This document shows positions 9,400-17,736 of a stretch of DNA of 64,000 nucleotides, in pieces (the stretch's first letter is position 1; each line of letters starts with the position of its first letter). The position numbers were made by a program, and so were the translations under genes. This stretch comes from Corynebacterium sp. HMSC036D02. GTDB taxonomy: Bacteria > Actinomycetota > Actinomycetes > Mycobacteriales > Mycobacteriaceae. Location of the stretch: NCBI RefSeq assembly GCF_001836165.1, contig NZ_KV827661.1, forward strand, positions 1 to 64,000. Direction: 5' to 3'. The notes below the pieces were generated by a model. It made no database searches, was not told the origin of the DNA, and saw nothing but the letters and a program-made list of their open reading frames with translations.

Positions 9400-9413
9400 G
9401 AGCTAGGAAACCT

Positions 9414-9450
9414 AACACCGCCCTCGCTGCATGGCGTGGGCGGTGTTTCG
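9414..9450 (+). terminator. Rho-independent terminator after gapB
   Basis: A perfect 10-bp inverted repeat, AACACCGCCC (9414-9423) and GGGCGGTGTT (9438-9447), with a 14-base loop and a T-containing tail, 15 bases after the gapB stop. Confidence 0.85.
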
Positions 9451-9508
9451 CTGTTTTAGGCTCCTGCTCGGTCTGCGACCTAGCTTTGCCAGGATGCTTC
9501 AAACGCGC

Positions 9509-9574
9509 AACTGCCCGATCTGCCAAAAGTACGGGCCCGAAAAATCTAGACTGCTTTTGTCAGATTCGTCAGTT
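9509..9574. repeat. Dispersed palindromic repeat, copy A
   Basis: An imperfect inverted repeat: the arm at 9509-9529 (beginning AACTGCCCGATCTGCC) and the arm at 9554-9574 match at 17 of 21 positions when folded, around a 24-base centre. The outer arm sequence is shared with a second hairpin at 54016-54080 in the opposite orientation. The element covers the gap after gapB and runs up to the final codon of the convergent ABC permease gene (stop at 9575), so it could also act as that gene's terminator. Confidence 0.65.
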
Positions 9575-11107
9575 TTAGCGGGGAGACAGCGCACGCGTGT
9601 GGAGCAGACGCCGTGCGAGCAACGCGGCAGCCGCACAGAGCACCACAGTCAGCGTCATGGCGATGGCGTAGCGCAGAGACGAGTACGCAACTAAGGGCCA
9701 AGCAGGGAAGGCGAGTATCCACAGACCGGTATCTGCCAAGACGTCGCCGCCTAAGGTGACGGAGACGATAGTCCCCACGATGCTGAGGGCGATAGCGCTT
9801 ACAATGCCGAGGCGAACCACCAGGATGAGTGATACTGCCGCGATGGCAAAGCCCACCCCAACCGTAAGGGGAAATGCCGGAAGCTGGGCCGCGACATCGC
9901 CACCTGCGAGCGCACTGGCCAGGTATGCGGCAGCGCATACCGCCAGGATGACACACAGGAACCAGAGGAGAATCCCGGATGTGCCGAACCGTGTTTCCAT
10001 ATGGACCAACGGCCATGAATCAGCTACACGGGGCCAAACGAGGACCGGCAAGATACCTGCGCCGACCGGAAGCAGAAAGTAGTGAAAGAAACCTTCGACG
10101 TAGTTAGCGGGATATTGCAGGGCGACAAAGCCTAGCGCCAGAATGCTGAGCATCAAGCAAGAGAACACCGCTGGGCTAAAAGCTGCACGGTGGAGTCCTA
10201 GCAACGTGGACCACAGCGAGGACTGTGCCGCCGCACGGGGGTGTCTCGTTGGCTGCCATACTTGGGCTTCTTCCATGGTGGTATTAGCAACGTCGGCATC
10301 AGTCTGGGCCGTTGTGGAACGCGCGAAACGGTGTCGCAGCGAGAACATTGGCCGGTATCGTCGCGGCGTGTAGACTGCGGCTAATGCTCCGAGAACGGCG
10401 AGGATGACGCACAATATGAAAGCCGGTAGTGGACTGCTGGTGAGAAGTGGGTCTTGTGGTTCAAGAGGCACCGAGTTCTGGTGAATACGCAATGCGCGCA
10501 GAAGCAATCGTTGCGGCCATGCTGGGGGAAAGGCCCACCACCTGCCTGATTCGACAGTGCACGGAAGGATGCTGATTATTTGCCATAGGGCCGCGGCTAC
10601 CAGCGTTAAGCCGAAGCCCAGTCGGCGGGCACAGGCAGCGGAAAGCCCGGCAATGCCAAGCGCGCCAAGGAAGGAGTAGAGCCCAGCTACGAGGATAAGT
10701 TCATGATTCTCCCGCCCCTGGGCAGCGACAACGAACCAAGAAACACCAAAGTTCAGAATATGGAAGACCGCAAGGCTGACAATGACAACGATAAAGCGGG
10801 CAGCATTCTCGAGACGCGGGTTGAGGTTTCTCCATTGCGTTCCGCCGCTGCGAGTGATGGTCTCGCGGCGTTCTGGAATGGCAGCGAACAGCCCAGTAAG
10901 AGGGGAATACATGCCGGTAACAAACAAGGATTGCCAAGCCAAGACGCCCGTGGCATCAGTGCGTGCTGAGGCCATTGAGGAGAAAATGATTGTCATGATG
11001 ACCAGCGGTAGCGCCAGCAAAGGCAACCACTGTAAGGCGCTTCCACGGCTGCGCAGTAGTTCTGCTGAAAGGTAACTCGGGCGAGGGGCAGTAGTGTGCT
11101 TAGGCAC
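9575..11107 (-). CDS. ABC transporter permease (510 aa)
   Basis: Polytopic membrane protein with about 12 hydrophobic segments in two similar halves, as in ABC-2-type exporters made of one long permease. The GTG start at 11107 overlaps the upstream ATPase stop (11100-11102) by eight bases and has a good ribosome site (GAAGGAGAG) just upstream; a longer reading to 11191 would lie inside the ATPase gene and is less likely. A hydrophilic linker (about residues 245-290 of the GTG form) separates the halves. It partners the ATPase and is probably controlled by the adjacent two-component system. Substrate unknown; such sets often export or sense peptides or antibiotics. Confidence 0.82.
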   Translation of the reverse strand: MPKHTTAPRPSYLSAELLRSRGSALQWLPLLALPLVIMTIIFSSMASARTDATGVLAWQSLFVTGMYSPLTGLFAAIPERRETITRSGGTQWRNLNPRLENAARFIVVIVSLAVFHILNFGVSWFVVAAQGRENHELILVAGLYSFLGALGIAGLSAACARRLGFGLTLVAAALWQIISILPCTVESGRWWAFPPAWPQRLLLRALRIHQNSVPLEPQDPLLTSSPLPAFILCVILAVLGALAAVYTPRRYRPMFSLRHRFARSTTAQTDADVANTTMEEAQVWQPTRHPRAAAQSSLWSTLLGLHRAAFSPAVFSCLMLSILALGFVALQYPANYVEGFFHYFLLPVGAGILPVLVWPRVADSWPLVHMETRFGTSGILLWFLCVILAVCAAAYLASALAGGDVAAQLPAFPLTVGVGFAIAAVSLILVVRLGIVSAIALSIVGTIVSVTLGGDVLADTGLWILAFPAWPLVAYSSLRYAIAMTLTVVLCAAAALLARRLLHTRALSPR

Positions 11108-11843
11108 GTGACTCTCCTTCCCGGTTGGTAGGCGCTTGGGAGGGGTGGCTCGGTGAGGTAAGTCGGAAGAATTCTTCCTCCAACTGACCACGTGGAGCTA
11201 GCTCGTGCAGGGAACCGGAATAGCGAATCGTACCCTCGGCCAAGACGGTGATGTCATGGGCAAGGTGCAGGACCTCTCCAAGCTGGTGGGAGCTGACGAT
11301 AACGGTGTGCCCAGCCGCGGCTAGTTGTTGTAGTAGCTCTCGCAATTCCATGATTCCTTGGGGATCGAGGCCATTCTGGGGCTCATCAAGAACAAGAACC
11401 TCTGGATCGCCGAGGAGAGCTTGCGCTAACGCTAGGCGGGCCTTCATACCAGTGGAAAAGGATTTCGCCTTCTTGGAGCCAACGCCGCTGAGCCCAGCGA
11501 TGGAGAGAACCCGGTCAATCTCAGAGTCGGGAAGCCCCAGAAGTCGAGCGTGAACGCGAAGATTCGCCGCGGCAGACAGATGACCATAAAAGGCTGGCCC
11601 GTTCACTGAGGCACCAATGCGGCGAAGCACATTGCGGTTCCAAGGTTGGCCCGCCACGCTGATGGAGCCCGAGTCAGGAGGCAGGAGGCCTAAGAGGATG
11701 GAGAAGATTGTTGATTTTCCTGCCCCGTTGCGCCCGAGGAGCGCATGCACGCGGCCAGGGGAGATGTGGAAGGAAACATCATCGAGGACTCGTTGCCGAC
11801 CAAAAGACTTCGAGATGTGCTCAAAAGAGATATCGCAATTCAT
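11100..11843 (-). CDS. ABC transporter ATP-binding protein
   Basis: 247 residues with Walker A GRNGAGKST (37-45), signature SFSTGMKAR (128-136), Walker B VLVLDEP (149-155) with a downstream switch His in SSHQLGEV. The C-terminal part is short. It belongs to the ABC-2/CcmA-like exporter ATPases used in antibiotic or bacteriocin export. The gene overlaps the permease start, indicating translational coupling. The 87 bases upstream hold a perfect palindrome (11911-11928) and a -10-like TATGAT, suggesting a dedicated, activator-dependent promoter. Confidence 0.9.
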   Translation of the reverse strand: MNCDISFEHISKSFGRQRVLDDVSFHISPGRVHALLGRNGAGKSTIFSILLGLLPPDSGSISVAGQPWNRNVLRRIGASVNGPAFYGHLSAAANLRVHARLLGLPDSEIDRVLSIAGLSGVGSKKAKSFSTGMKARLALAQALLGDPEVLVLDEPQNGLDPQGIMELRELLQQLAAAGHTVIVSSHQLGEVLHLAHDITVLAEGTIRYSGSLHELAPRGQLEEEFFRLTSPSHPSQAPTNREGESRA

Positions 11844-11867
11844 AAAATGCAGTATCGCCGGGGCTCA

Positions 11868-11873
11868 TCATAA
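11868..11873 (-). promoter_or_regulatory. Putative -10 hexamer of the ABC transporter genes
   Basis: On the minus strand TATGAT occupies 11873-11868, about 25 bases before the ATPase ATG. No good -35 is visible at the right distance, as is common for promoters needing an activator; the palindrome 11911-11928 lies about 40-55 bases further upstream. Confidence 0.4.
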
Positions 11874-11910
11874 AGGAATCCGCCTGCATGATGGTCTTCA
11901 GCGAGCAGAC

Positions 11911-11928
11911 CTCCTACCGTGGTAGGAG
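11911..11928. promoter_or_regulatory. Perfect 18-bp palindrome, candidate response-regulator operator
   Basis: CTCCTACC-GT-GGTAGGAG is perfectly symmetric (8-bp arms, 2-base centre). It sits between the response regulator stop (11930) and the ABC ATPase start (11843). There is no T-run after it on the minus strand, so it does not look like a terminator. Its placement upstream of a -10-like hexamer fits an operator for the neighbouring LuxR/NarL-type regulator. Confidence 0.5.
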
Positions 11929-11929
11929 C

Positions 11930-12601
11930 TTAGGCAACCCCAGCACGCTGCGCTAAGAGAACGAGGGCCACTCGGTCACGTGCGGCGAGTTTAGACATGA
12001 GCGCGGAGACGTGAGTTTTCACCGTGGTTTCTGCGATGACCATGTCGGCGGCTATCTCCGCATTTGTAGCACCACGCGCGATGAGCGAAAGCACTTCCAT
12101 CTCGCGGCGCGTTACAAGACTGAGTCCTTGGCGTTCCTGGGCGCTGAGGTTTTCGCGCGTCAGCGCCGAGCGATAAGCCTCCAGCACTGGGCCGGTTACC
12201 TCGGCGGCCAGCACCGATTCTCCTTGCGCCACGTTGCGAACGGCGGTCACAAGAACCTCTGGGTCGGCATCCTTCAGCAGGAAGCCGTGGGCGCCAGCGG
12301 AGATGGACCGCGCCACGAGCTCTTCATCATTGAATGTGGTGAGCATGATGATGCGGCACTCGGGCTTGCGCTCGAGTATGGCTTGCGCCGCTGCAATGCC
12401 GTCCATGCCAGGCATGCGAATGTCGAGGATAGCCACATCAATGTGGTGGCTTATTGCTGCTGCCACGGCATCCGCCCCCGTGGCCGCGGTGGCCACGACC
12501 TCGATGTCTTCTTGCGCAGTGAGGATGGTAGACAGTGCTGAGAGCAGCATTGCTTGATCATCGGCCAACAAGACGCGGATTCTAGAGCTGCTGGGTTGCA
12601 T
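11930..12601 (-). CDS. LuxR/NarL-family response regulator
   Basis: 223 residues. The receiver domain has acidic pocket Asp14/Asp15, phospho-acceptor Asp60 in VAILDIRMPG and the conserved Lys in GFLLKDA (about 109). The C-terminal LuxR-type helix-turn-helix (about 160-215) contains LTRREMEVL-like and VKTHVSALMSKL motifs. It overlaps the kinase gene by 20 bases, so the two are translated together. It is likely activated by the adjacent kinase and likely controls the ABC transporter downstream. Confidence 0.93.
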   Translation of the reverse strand: MQPSSSRIRVLLADDQAMLLSALSTILTAQEDIEVVATAATGADAVAAAISHHIDVAILDIRMPGMDGIAAAQAILERKPECRIIMLTTFNDEELVARSISAGAHGFLLKDADPEVLVTAVRNVAQGESVLAAEVTGPVLEAYRSALTRENLSAQERQGLSLVTRREMEVLSLIARGATNAEIAADMVIAETTVKTHVSALMSKLAARDRVALVLLAQRAGVA

Positions 12602-13787
12602 CCATTGTCTCCTTCATCGGTATCTGTGCGTGCAAGGAAAAGGAATGAGCATCGCCGGAATAGTCGAGGCGACCGCCAAGCGAACGAGCTCGTTCCGCCA
12701 CTCCGACTAAGCCCACGCCGCTGCCCGCGACGTTGCTTGGCGTGGGATGAGGATTGGTGGAGATGAGGGTGAGCGCGGCGGCGTCATCAAGTACAAGCTC
12801 AACCACGACATGCGTGCCGACGCCCTGATGGCGCAGAGCATTCGTCAAGCCCTCCGTGGTAATGCGCACCAATGCCATCTGCACCAACGACGGCACGGCG
12901 TATTCAGCTGGGAGGTTTGCGTCGACTTTCAGCCCGGCAGCGCGGAAGCCTTCGAGGATTCCTTCGATGTGCTCAAGTTGTTGAGCAGGCTCTAGAGCCG
13001 TGGGGCCGGGTGAGCGCAAGGCAGCGACGATTCCGCGAACCTCGCCCAAGGCGGTATCCGCATTATCGCGGATCGAAAGAAGTGCTTCTTCAGCCGCGCC
13101 GGAGTCCGTATTCGCTGCAACGATGCCTGCATTAGCCTGAACCTTAATCAGGGTGAGGGAATGGGCAAGGACATCGTGCAGTTCCCGTGCAATGAGGAGG
13201 CGTTCTTCTTCTTGTGCCTGGTGGAAGCGCTCGCGGGCTAGTATCTCCCGTTGGCGATCACGGTCAAAATACCGGGCAGCGATGAAATACGTGCTGCCCA
13301 GCACTGCCCAATGGGCCACCACCATGGCAAGGAAGGGTGTGTCTACCTCATAGCGCAGAAGGTAAGTCTCAGTGTCGATGCGCCACATGAAGGGGGAGAT
13401 AAAGGTACCGAGTGCGGTGATGAGGAGGACCACCCGCGGAACCAGCCTCTGGGTGATGTACCGCGAGGTGGTGTACACGGCCATGGGGGCGGTCAGCGCC
13501 CACGGGGTGAGGCCGCTATTGGTGGGGAGCTGGTTCATCCATATGACAGCCCAGGCCAGGAGCAGAACTAGGAATCCTGTTGCGCTCACGATTGGCCTCG
13601 AGCGCCACACGAGGAAGAACGGTATGAACAGCAGCGACAAGAGAGCCTCGAGTACTTCCACCGTTCCGGAAGAGGAAAACGCCAAGGCACAATAAAAGGC
13701 CGCTACGAGCCCCGCGACTCCTGCGAGTAGCGCGTCCCCCAAATGCACCGAGGACAGGAAGGTACGCGCGGTGCGGGAAGAGCTCAT
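12582..13787 (-). CDS. Sensor histidine kinase (HisKA_3, DesK/LiaS-like)
   Basis: 401 residues. About five to six membrane segments in residues 15-175 form the sensor; there is little extracytoplasmic sequence, so it probably senses within or through the membrane or via the partner ABC transporter. The dimerisation motif RELHDVLAHS carries phospho-accepting His204, and the C-terminal HATPase has a GSGVGLVGVAER G-box. It overlaps the response regulator gene at its 3' end. The HK-RR-ABC order resembles antibiotic-sensing and detoxification modules of Gram-positive bacteria. Confidence 0.92.
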   Translation of the reverse strand: MSSSRTARTFLSSVHLGDALLAGVAGLVAAFYCALAFSSSGTVEVLEALLSLLFIPFFLVWRSRPIVSATGFLVLLLAWAVIWMNQLPTNSGLTPWALTAPMAVYTTSRYITQRLVPRVVLLITALGTFISPFMWRIDTETYLLRYEVDTPFLAMVVAHWAVLGSTYFIAARYFDRDRQREILARERFHQAQEEERLLIARELHDVLAHSLTLIKVQANAGIVAANTDSGAAEEALLSIRDNADTALGEVRGIVAALRSPGPTALEPAQQLEHIEGILEGFRAAGLKVDANLPAEYAVPSLVQMALVRITTEGLTNALRHQGVGTHVVVELVLDDAAALTLISTNPHPTPSNVAGSGVGLVGVAERARSLGGRLDYSGDAHSFSLHAQIPMKETMDATQQL

Positions 13788-13817
13788 AGACGGCCATGGT
13801 AGTACATGCCGAAAGTA

Positions 13818-14723
13818 CTACTTCTTTTTCTTGTCCTTCTTGCCCTTCTTTTTCTTTCCTTGCTTCTTGCCGGAGCCGGAGCCGTTGACCTTCTCACGCT
13901 CCAACTCGGCGGCGACATCCGGGACGTAGGCAAATTCATTGCGCGGCGGGCGTACGTATTCGGCCTCGAGCTCGGGGCGATCCGGGATCTCAGGAACATC
14001 CTGCTCTACGTGCTGGTACGGAACCATCTTGAGGATGTGGTTGATCACGTTGATGCGCGAGCGCTTCTTGTCCTCGGATTCCACGGTGTACCACGGGGAG
14101 GACGGGGTATCGGTGTGGACGAACATTTCATCCTTGGCACGCGAGTAGTCTTCCCAACGGGTAATGGACTGCAAGTCCATGGGGGAGAGCTTCCAGCGGC
14201 GCAGCGGATCGTTGCGGCGGGACTTAAAGCGTGCGAGCTGCTCCTCATCAGAAACGGAGAACCAGTACTTAAGAAGGATGACACCATCCTCGATGAGCAT
14301 GTGCTCCAGCAGCGGAGCCTGGTGAAGGAAGCGCACGTATTCTTGCTGGGAACAGAAGCCCATGACACGCTCCACGCCGGCGCGGTTGTACCAGGAACGG
14401 TCGAAGATGACGATCTCGCCGGCGGTGGGCAGCTTCTCAATGTAGCGCTGGAAATACCACTGGCCCGCCTCACGGTCGGTGGGCTTCGGCAGCGCCTCGA
14501 TGCGGCAGGTACGCGGGTTCAGGTATTGCGTAATGCGCTTGATGGCGGAACCCTTGCCGGCGGCGTCGCGGCCCTCCATGATGATGACCACGCGGGCGCC
14601 GGTCTCAACGACCCACTGCTGCATCTCGACGAGCTCTGCTTGGAGGCGCTTGAGCTCGTCCTCATAGGCTTGCTTGTCTAGCTTCGGCGGCTTGGTGGCA
14701 GACTTCTTAGACTGTGAACTCAT
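13818..14723 (-). CDS. ppk2: Polyphosphate kinase 2
   Basis: 301 residues. PPK2 uses polyphosphate to phosphorylate GDP or ADP (or the reverse). The P-loop GRDAAGKGS (51-59), the lid with IEALPKPTDREAGQWYFQRY, and FDRSWYNRAGVERVMGF with the catalytic Asp are typical of class I PPK2. The C-terminus (about 279-301) is an extreme lysine-rich tail that could bind the polyanion; this is inference. Known corynebacterial PPK2 enzymes are of similar length. The exopolyphosphatase ppx2 lies 21 kb away (35660). Confidence 0.94.
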   Translation of the reverse strand: MSSQSKKSATKPPKLDKQAYEDELKRLQAELVEMQQWVVETGARVVIIMEGRDAAGKGSAIKRITQYLNPRTCRIEALPKPTDREAGQWYFQRYIEKLPTAGEIVIFDRSWYNRAGVERVMGFCSQQEYVRFLHQAPLLEHMLIEDGVILLKYWFSVSDEEQLARFKSRRNDPLRRWKLSPMDLQSITRWEDYSRAKDEMFVHTDTPSSPWYTVESEDKKRSRINVINHILKMVPYQHVEQDVPEIPDRPELEAEYVRPPRNEFAYVPDVAAELEREKVNGSGSGKKQGKKKKGKKDKKKK

Positions 14724-14798
14724 ACCTCTAAATTTACCGCTTAGCTGGGTAAATACCTAACCGCGAGAGTTAGGTAGGCGGGGCGAATTGGCAGGTAT

Positions 14799-15263
14799 TT
14801 AGTCAACCTCGTGTTGCGTCACCGCGCCGCTGGCGGCGTCGACGTCGAGTTCATGTTCCTGGCCATTAGCCTTGAATTCAATCTCCCAGTGTGGGCCCTT
14901 GCCGTCGTCACCATCGTCGTAGTCGACCTCTTTTTCTGTGACGGTCTGGGCATCAACACCGGCGTGGGATAAAGCTTTCTCGAATGCTTCATCACCGGTG
15001 AGCTTCCCAGAATTCTCTGCATTTCCGGCGTCCCTGGCAGCAGCCGTGGCTGCAGGCTGTTGGGCGTCGTCATCGCGGTCATCGTCGTCATCATCATCGC
15101 CCTGGTCCGCGCCAGTTGCAACGGCTGTTTCCGTCACGGTTTCCACAGTCGCGGGAGTCGGCGTCGGGGCGGGATCGGCCTCTTTATCCGAAGAACAGGC
15201 AACCAGCGCGGTACTGGTGCAGAGTGCAAGGCCGGCGGCGGTGAAGCGGGAACGAAGAGTCAT
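14799..15263 (-). CDS. PepSY-domain lipoprotein
   Basis: 154 residues. A signal peptide ends in the lipobox LVAC (about 20-23), so a lipid-anchored exported protein is expected. A low-complexity acidic linker (DDDDDDDRDDD, about 56-67) is followed by a PepSY domain (about 90-150) with the pattern HWEIEF...G..HELDVDAASGAV. PepSY proteins modulate proteases or bind cell-surface partners; the role here is unknown. The polyaspartate stretch could bind cations. Confidence 0.8.
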   Translation of the reverse strand: MTLRSRFTAAGLALCTSTALVACSSDKEADPAPTPTPATVETVTETAVATGADQGDDDDDDDRDDDAQQPAATAAARDAGNAENSGKLTGDEAFEKALSHAGVDAQTVTEKEVDYDDGDDGKGPHWEIEFKANGQEHELDVDAASGAVTQHEVD

Positions 15264-15358
15264 TGAGGCTCATCCTTCTTGGTCGGTCGGGCACGTGTGG
15301 TGCCCCACCCTAACGAAGCCTGTCAGGTTTCGCTGAAGATCCTGGATGCGGCTGAATA

Positions 15359-16237
15359 TTAACGGCCGTGACAGGTACAGCCTTCGCCGCAGCCCCCGGC
15401 AGCGGGCGGTTCGCCGAAGCGCGTGGTGTTCTCAATTGCCCCGAGCCCTTCGATGCTGATGCGGGTGCGGGAGCCGTCGCCAAGCAGTGCTTCCTCACCG
15501 CGCGCGAAGCCCACGCCTTCCGGGGTGCCGGTGGCAATAACATCGCCTGGATTCAGGGGGTAGAGGGAGGAACAGAAGGCGATGAGCTCGGCCACGGAGA
15601 AGATGAGGTCATCGGTGTTATCGTCCTGTCGGACTTCACCATCGACGGTCGTGACCAGTCGCGCGGCCTTGCCCGGGGTCCATTCATCAGTCGTGGTCAA
15701 CCAGGGCCCGAAGCCGGCGGTGCGGTAGAAGGATTTACCGGCGTGGAACTGCGTGGTGGCACGCTGATAATCGCGCAAAGTGTAGTCATTCATGATGGCA
15801 TAGCCCGCCACATGCCCGAGTGCCTCCGCTACCGGAATGCGGTGCGCACGGCGCCCAATGACCACGGCGAGCTCTCCTTCATAGTCCAGCTTCTTCGTGG
15901 CATAGTCCGGCACATAGACATCGTCGAAGGGCCCGGTCAGAGCCTCCGGGAACTTGATGAAGAGCGTGGGCTGTGTAGGCAGCTCGCGGCCCATCTCACG
16001 GGCATGCTTGGCGTAGTTAACACCGACGCAGATAATCTTGCCCGGGTTCGGGACGACGGGAGCCAAGTCGGTATCGTCGAAAACTACGGGCTCGCCAGAA
16101 AGCTGTGCGGCCTTGCGCCAGTCGGGACTACTAAGTAATTCTCCTACATCTTCATAATCCAGCTCCGTGCCCACGTTGGGTCCATCGATGCGGATAGCGC
16201 AGGTGCCAAAACTGGTGCGAAGAGTAGCGAGCTTCAT
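15359..16237 (-). CDS. Fumarylacetoacetate hydrolase family protein
   Basis: 292 residues. The FAH fold is clear: KIICVGVNYAKHAREMG, the metal-binding FIKFPEALTGPFDDV, YEGELAVVIGR (acidic metal ligands), YAIMNDYTLRDYQ and GDVIATGTPEGVGFAR. Relatives hydrolyse or decarboxylate acylpyruvates and oxaloacetate; a corynebacterial homologue acts as an oxaloacetate decarboxylase. The last dozen residues form an odd Cys/His-rich tail (CGEGCTCHGR) not part of the fold. It lies 5 bases after the pth2 stop region, in a different promoter context, since pth2 ends at 16243 on the same strand. Confidence 0.88.
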   Translation of the reverse strand: MKLATLRTSFGTCAIRIDGPNVGTELDYEDVGELLSSPDWRKAAQLSGEPVVFDDTDLAPVVPNPGKIICVGVNYAKHAREMGRELPTQPTLFIKFPEALTGPFDDVYVPDYATKKLDYEGELAVVIGRRAHRIPVAEALGHVAGYAIMNDYTLRDYQRATTQFHAGKSFYRTAGFGPWLTTTDEWTPGKAARLVTTVDGEVRQDDNTDDLIFSVAELIAFCSSLYPLNPGDVIATGTPEGVGFARGEEALLGDGSRTRISIEGLGAIENTTRFGEPPAAGGCGEGCTCHGR

Positions 16238-16242
16238 GCCGG

Positions 16243-16791
16243 CTAGTCTAACGCGCGAAGAATCTCATCGACCGCATCAGCACAGATGATGGGAACCTCC
16301 TGGGCCTCTTGTTTGTTCCACGGTTTGAGCACAAATGCAGCCGGATCCATGCGGCCAGGTGGGCGGCCGATGCCCACCGAAAGTCGCTGATAGTCCTTCG
16401 TTCCCAGGGATTTTGTGGTGGAGCGCAGGCCATTGTGCCCATGGTCTCCGCCGCCGAGGCGTCGCTTGATGGTGGCGAAGCCAAGCTCCAGCTCATCGTG
16501 GACAACGATGATGTGGTCATGCGGAATGTTGAAGTATTGGGCGAGGGCTTTGATGGGGCCGCCGGATAGGTTCATGAAGCTGCGCGGCTTGGCGACGATC
16601 ATCTTGGTGTCCCCGCGCCGCGCTTCGGCGATATCGGTGTTCGTCTTCTTGTGAACTGAGAAGGAAGCAAACAGCTCGCGGGCTAGCTCATCAGCCACGT
16701 CAAAGCCGATGTTGTGGCGGGTACCAGCGTACTTCGGGCCGGGGTTTCCTAGACCAACGACGAGAAAGGGAGAAGAAGTCACGCTGCCCAT
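16243..16791 (-). CDS. pth: Peptidyl-tRNA hydrolase, second paralogue
   Basis: 182 residues from ATG 16791 (a GTG at 16782 is an alternative). Core motifs: GLGNPGPKYAGTRHNIG near the start with the catalytic His, FMNLSGGPIKALAQYF, VHDELELGFATIKRR and GDHGHNGLRS. It lacks the N-terminal extension of the paralogue at 6180-6857. It is downstream of rplY in the same direction, the conserved actinobacterial rplY-pth order, but a strong hairpin terminator (16820-16861) separates them, so read-through or a separate promoter is required. The 6-base gap to the FAH gene suggests the two may be co-transcribed. Confidence 0.93.
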   Translation of the reverse strand: MGSVTSSPFLVVGLGNPGPKYAGTRHNIGFDVADELARELFASFSVHKKTNTDIAEARRGDTKMIVAKPRSFMNLSGGPIKALAQYFNIPHDHIIVVHDELELGFATIKRRLGGGDHGHNGLRSTTKSLGTKDYQRLSVGIGRPPGRMDPAAFVLKPWNKQEAQEVPIICADAVDEILRALD

Positions 16792-16819
16792 TCTAAACAG
16801 CGTAGGGGCGAAAAACGGC

Positions 16820-16861
16820 GAACCGCGCCCGTCCCCAGAAAGCTGGGGGCAGGCGCGGTTC
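16820..16861 (-). terminator. Terminator between rplY and pth
   Basis: GAACCGCGCC (16820-16829) pairs with GGCGCGGTTC (16852-16861), with an inner stem CCCCAG/CTGGGG around an AAAG loop. On the minus strand it is followed by a T-run (GCCGTTTTTCG). It lies 22 bases after the rplY stop and 29 bases before the pth start. Confidence 0.85.
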
Positions 16862-16882
16862 GTTAGATAGGTGAGGGGAAGT

Positions 16883-17527
16883 TTACTCCTCGTCCTTCTT
16901 CTCCTCGGAAGCAGACTCGGCGCCAGCCTCAGCGCCACCTTCCTCAGCAGCCTCAGCGGCAGCCTCGACGTCCTCATCAACCTCCGGCTCGGAGATGGAG
17001 ACGATGACGGTGTCTTCCTCGGCAGCAAGGGTGGTGCCCTCCGGCAGGGAAACCTCGCCGGCGGTGACCACGGTGCCGTCCTCGAGGCCCTCGATGGACA
17101 CGACGATCTCTTCCGGAATGTTGAGCACGTCTGCCTCGACGAGGAGGACGTCGGCATCCTGGATGGACATGAGGCCCGGAGCCGGCTCGCCCTCGAGGAC
17201 AACCGGAACCTCGACCTCAACCTTCTCGCCGCGCTTAATGGAGAGCAGGTCGATGTGGTCGATGTTGAAGGTCAGGACGTTCTGGTCAATGTGCTTGACC
17301 ATGACCAGGTGCTGCTCGCCCTCGAGCTCCAGCTCGAACACGGCGTTGACGCCGTGGTTACGGACCAGTGCGGTCATCTCCAGGCGGTCAACGGCGAAGT
17401 GCAGGACGTCGACGGCGTGGCCGTAGACGACGCCCGGGATCTTGCCTGCAGCGCGCAGACGGCGAGCGAAGCCCTTGCCGAACTCGGAACGGACTTCAGC
17501 CTTCAATACGGGGCGCTCAGAAGCCAT
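16883..17527 (-). CDS. rplY: 50S ribosomal protein L25/general stress protein Ctc
   Basis: 214 residues. The N-terminal L25 beta-barrel (1-95) binds 5S rRNA: it has the RSEFGKGFARRLRAAGKIPGVVYG opening. The C-terminal TL5/Ctc domain (100-185) precedes a low-complexity acidic, alanine-rich tail (about 180-214). This is the two-domain Ctc form found in Gram-positive bacteria. It lies downstream of prs but is separated by a hairpin at 17593-17633. Confidence 0.95.
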   Translation of the reverse strand: MASERPVLKAEVRSEFGKGFARRLRAAGKIPGVVYGHAVDVLHFAVDRLEMTALVRNHGVNAVFELELEGEQHLVMVKHIDQNVLTFNIDHIDLLSIKRGEKVEVEVPVVLEGEPAPGLMSIQDADVLLVEADVLNIPEEIVVSIEGLEDGTVVTAGEVSLPEGTTLAAEEDTVIVSISEPEVDEDVEAAAEAAEEGGAEAGAESASEEKKDEE

Positions 17528-17592
17528 AAGTAAATCTCCTTAAAGTATCGTTGTGCGGCAAGGGCTGTTGTAGGACCATGTAGATACGACAA

Positions 17593-17633
17593 AAGCCTGC
17601 CGATGGACGTCTTGGACGAGTCATCGCAGGCTT
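17593..17633 (-). terminator. Hairpin terminator between prs and rplY
   Basis: AAGCCTGC (17593-17600) pairs with GCAGGCTT (17626-17633), extended by GATG/CATC and GAC/GTC with a small bulge. It sits in the 209-base gap between the prs stop and the rplY start and probably terminates prs transcripts. Confidence 0.7.
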
Positions 17634-17736
17634 AATACAAGATTCACTGCTTAACTTGTGCTATCGCGTCGATAACGGATTTCTCCCTCGCCGAGACGCA
17701 CAAAATTTTAGCAGCAGCGTTGTCGCAGAATCAAAT

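Noticed and set aside
16792..17220. N-terminal extension of the second pth into rplY
   Set aside because: It would be an out-of-frame reading of rplY and passes through a terminator; the family core begins at 16791.
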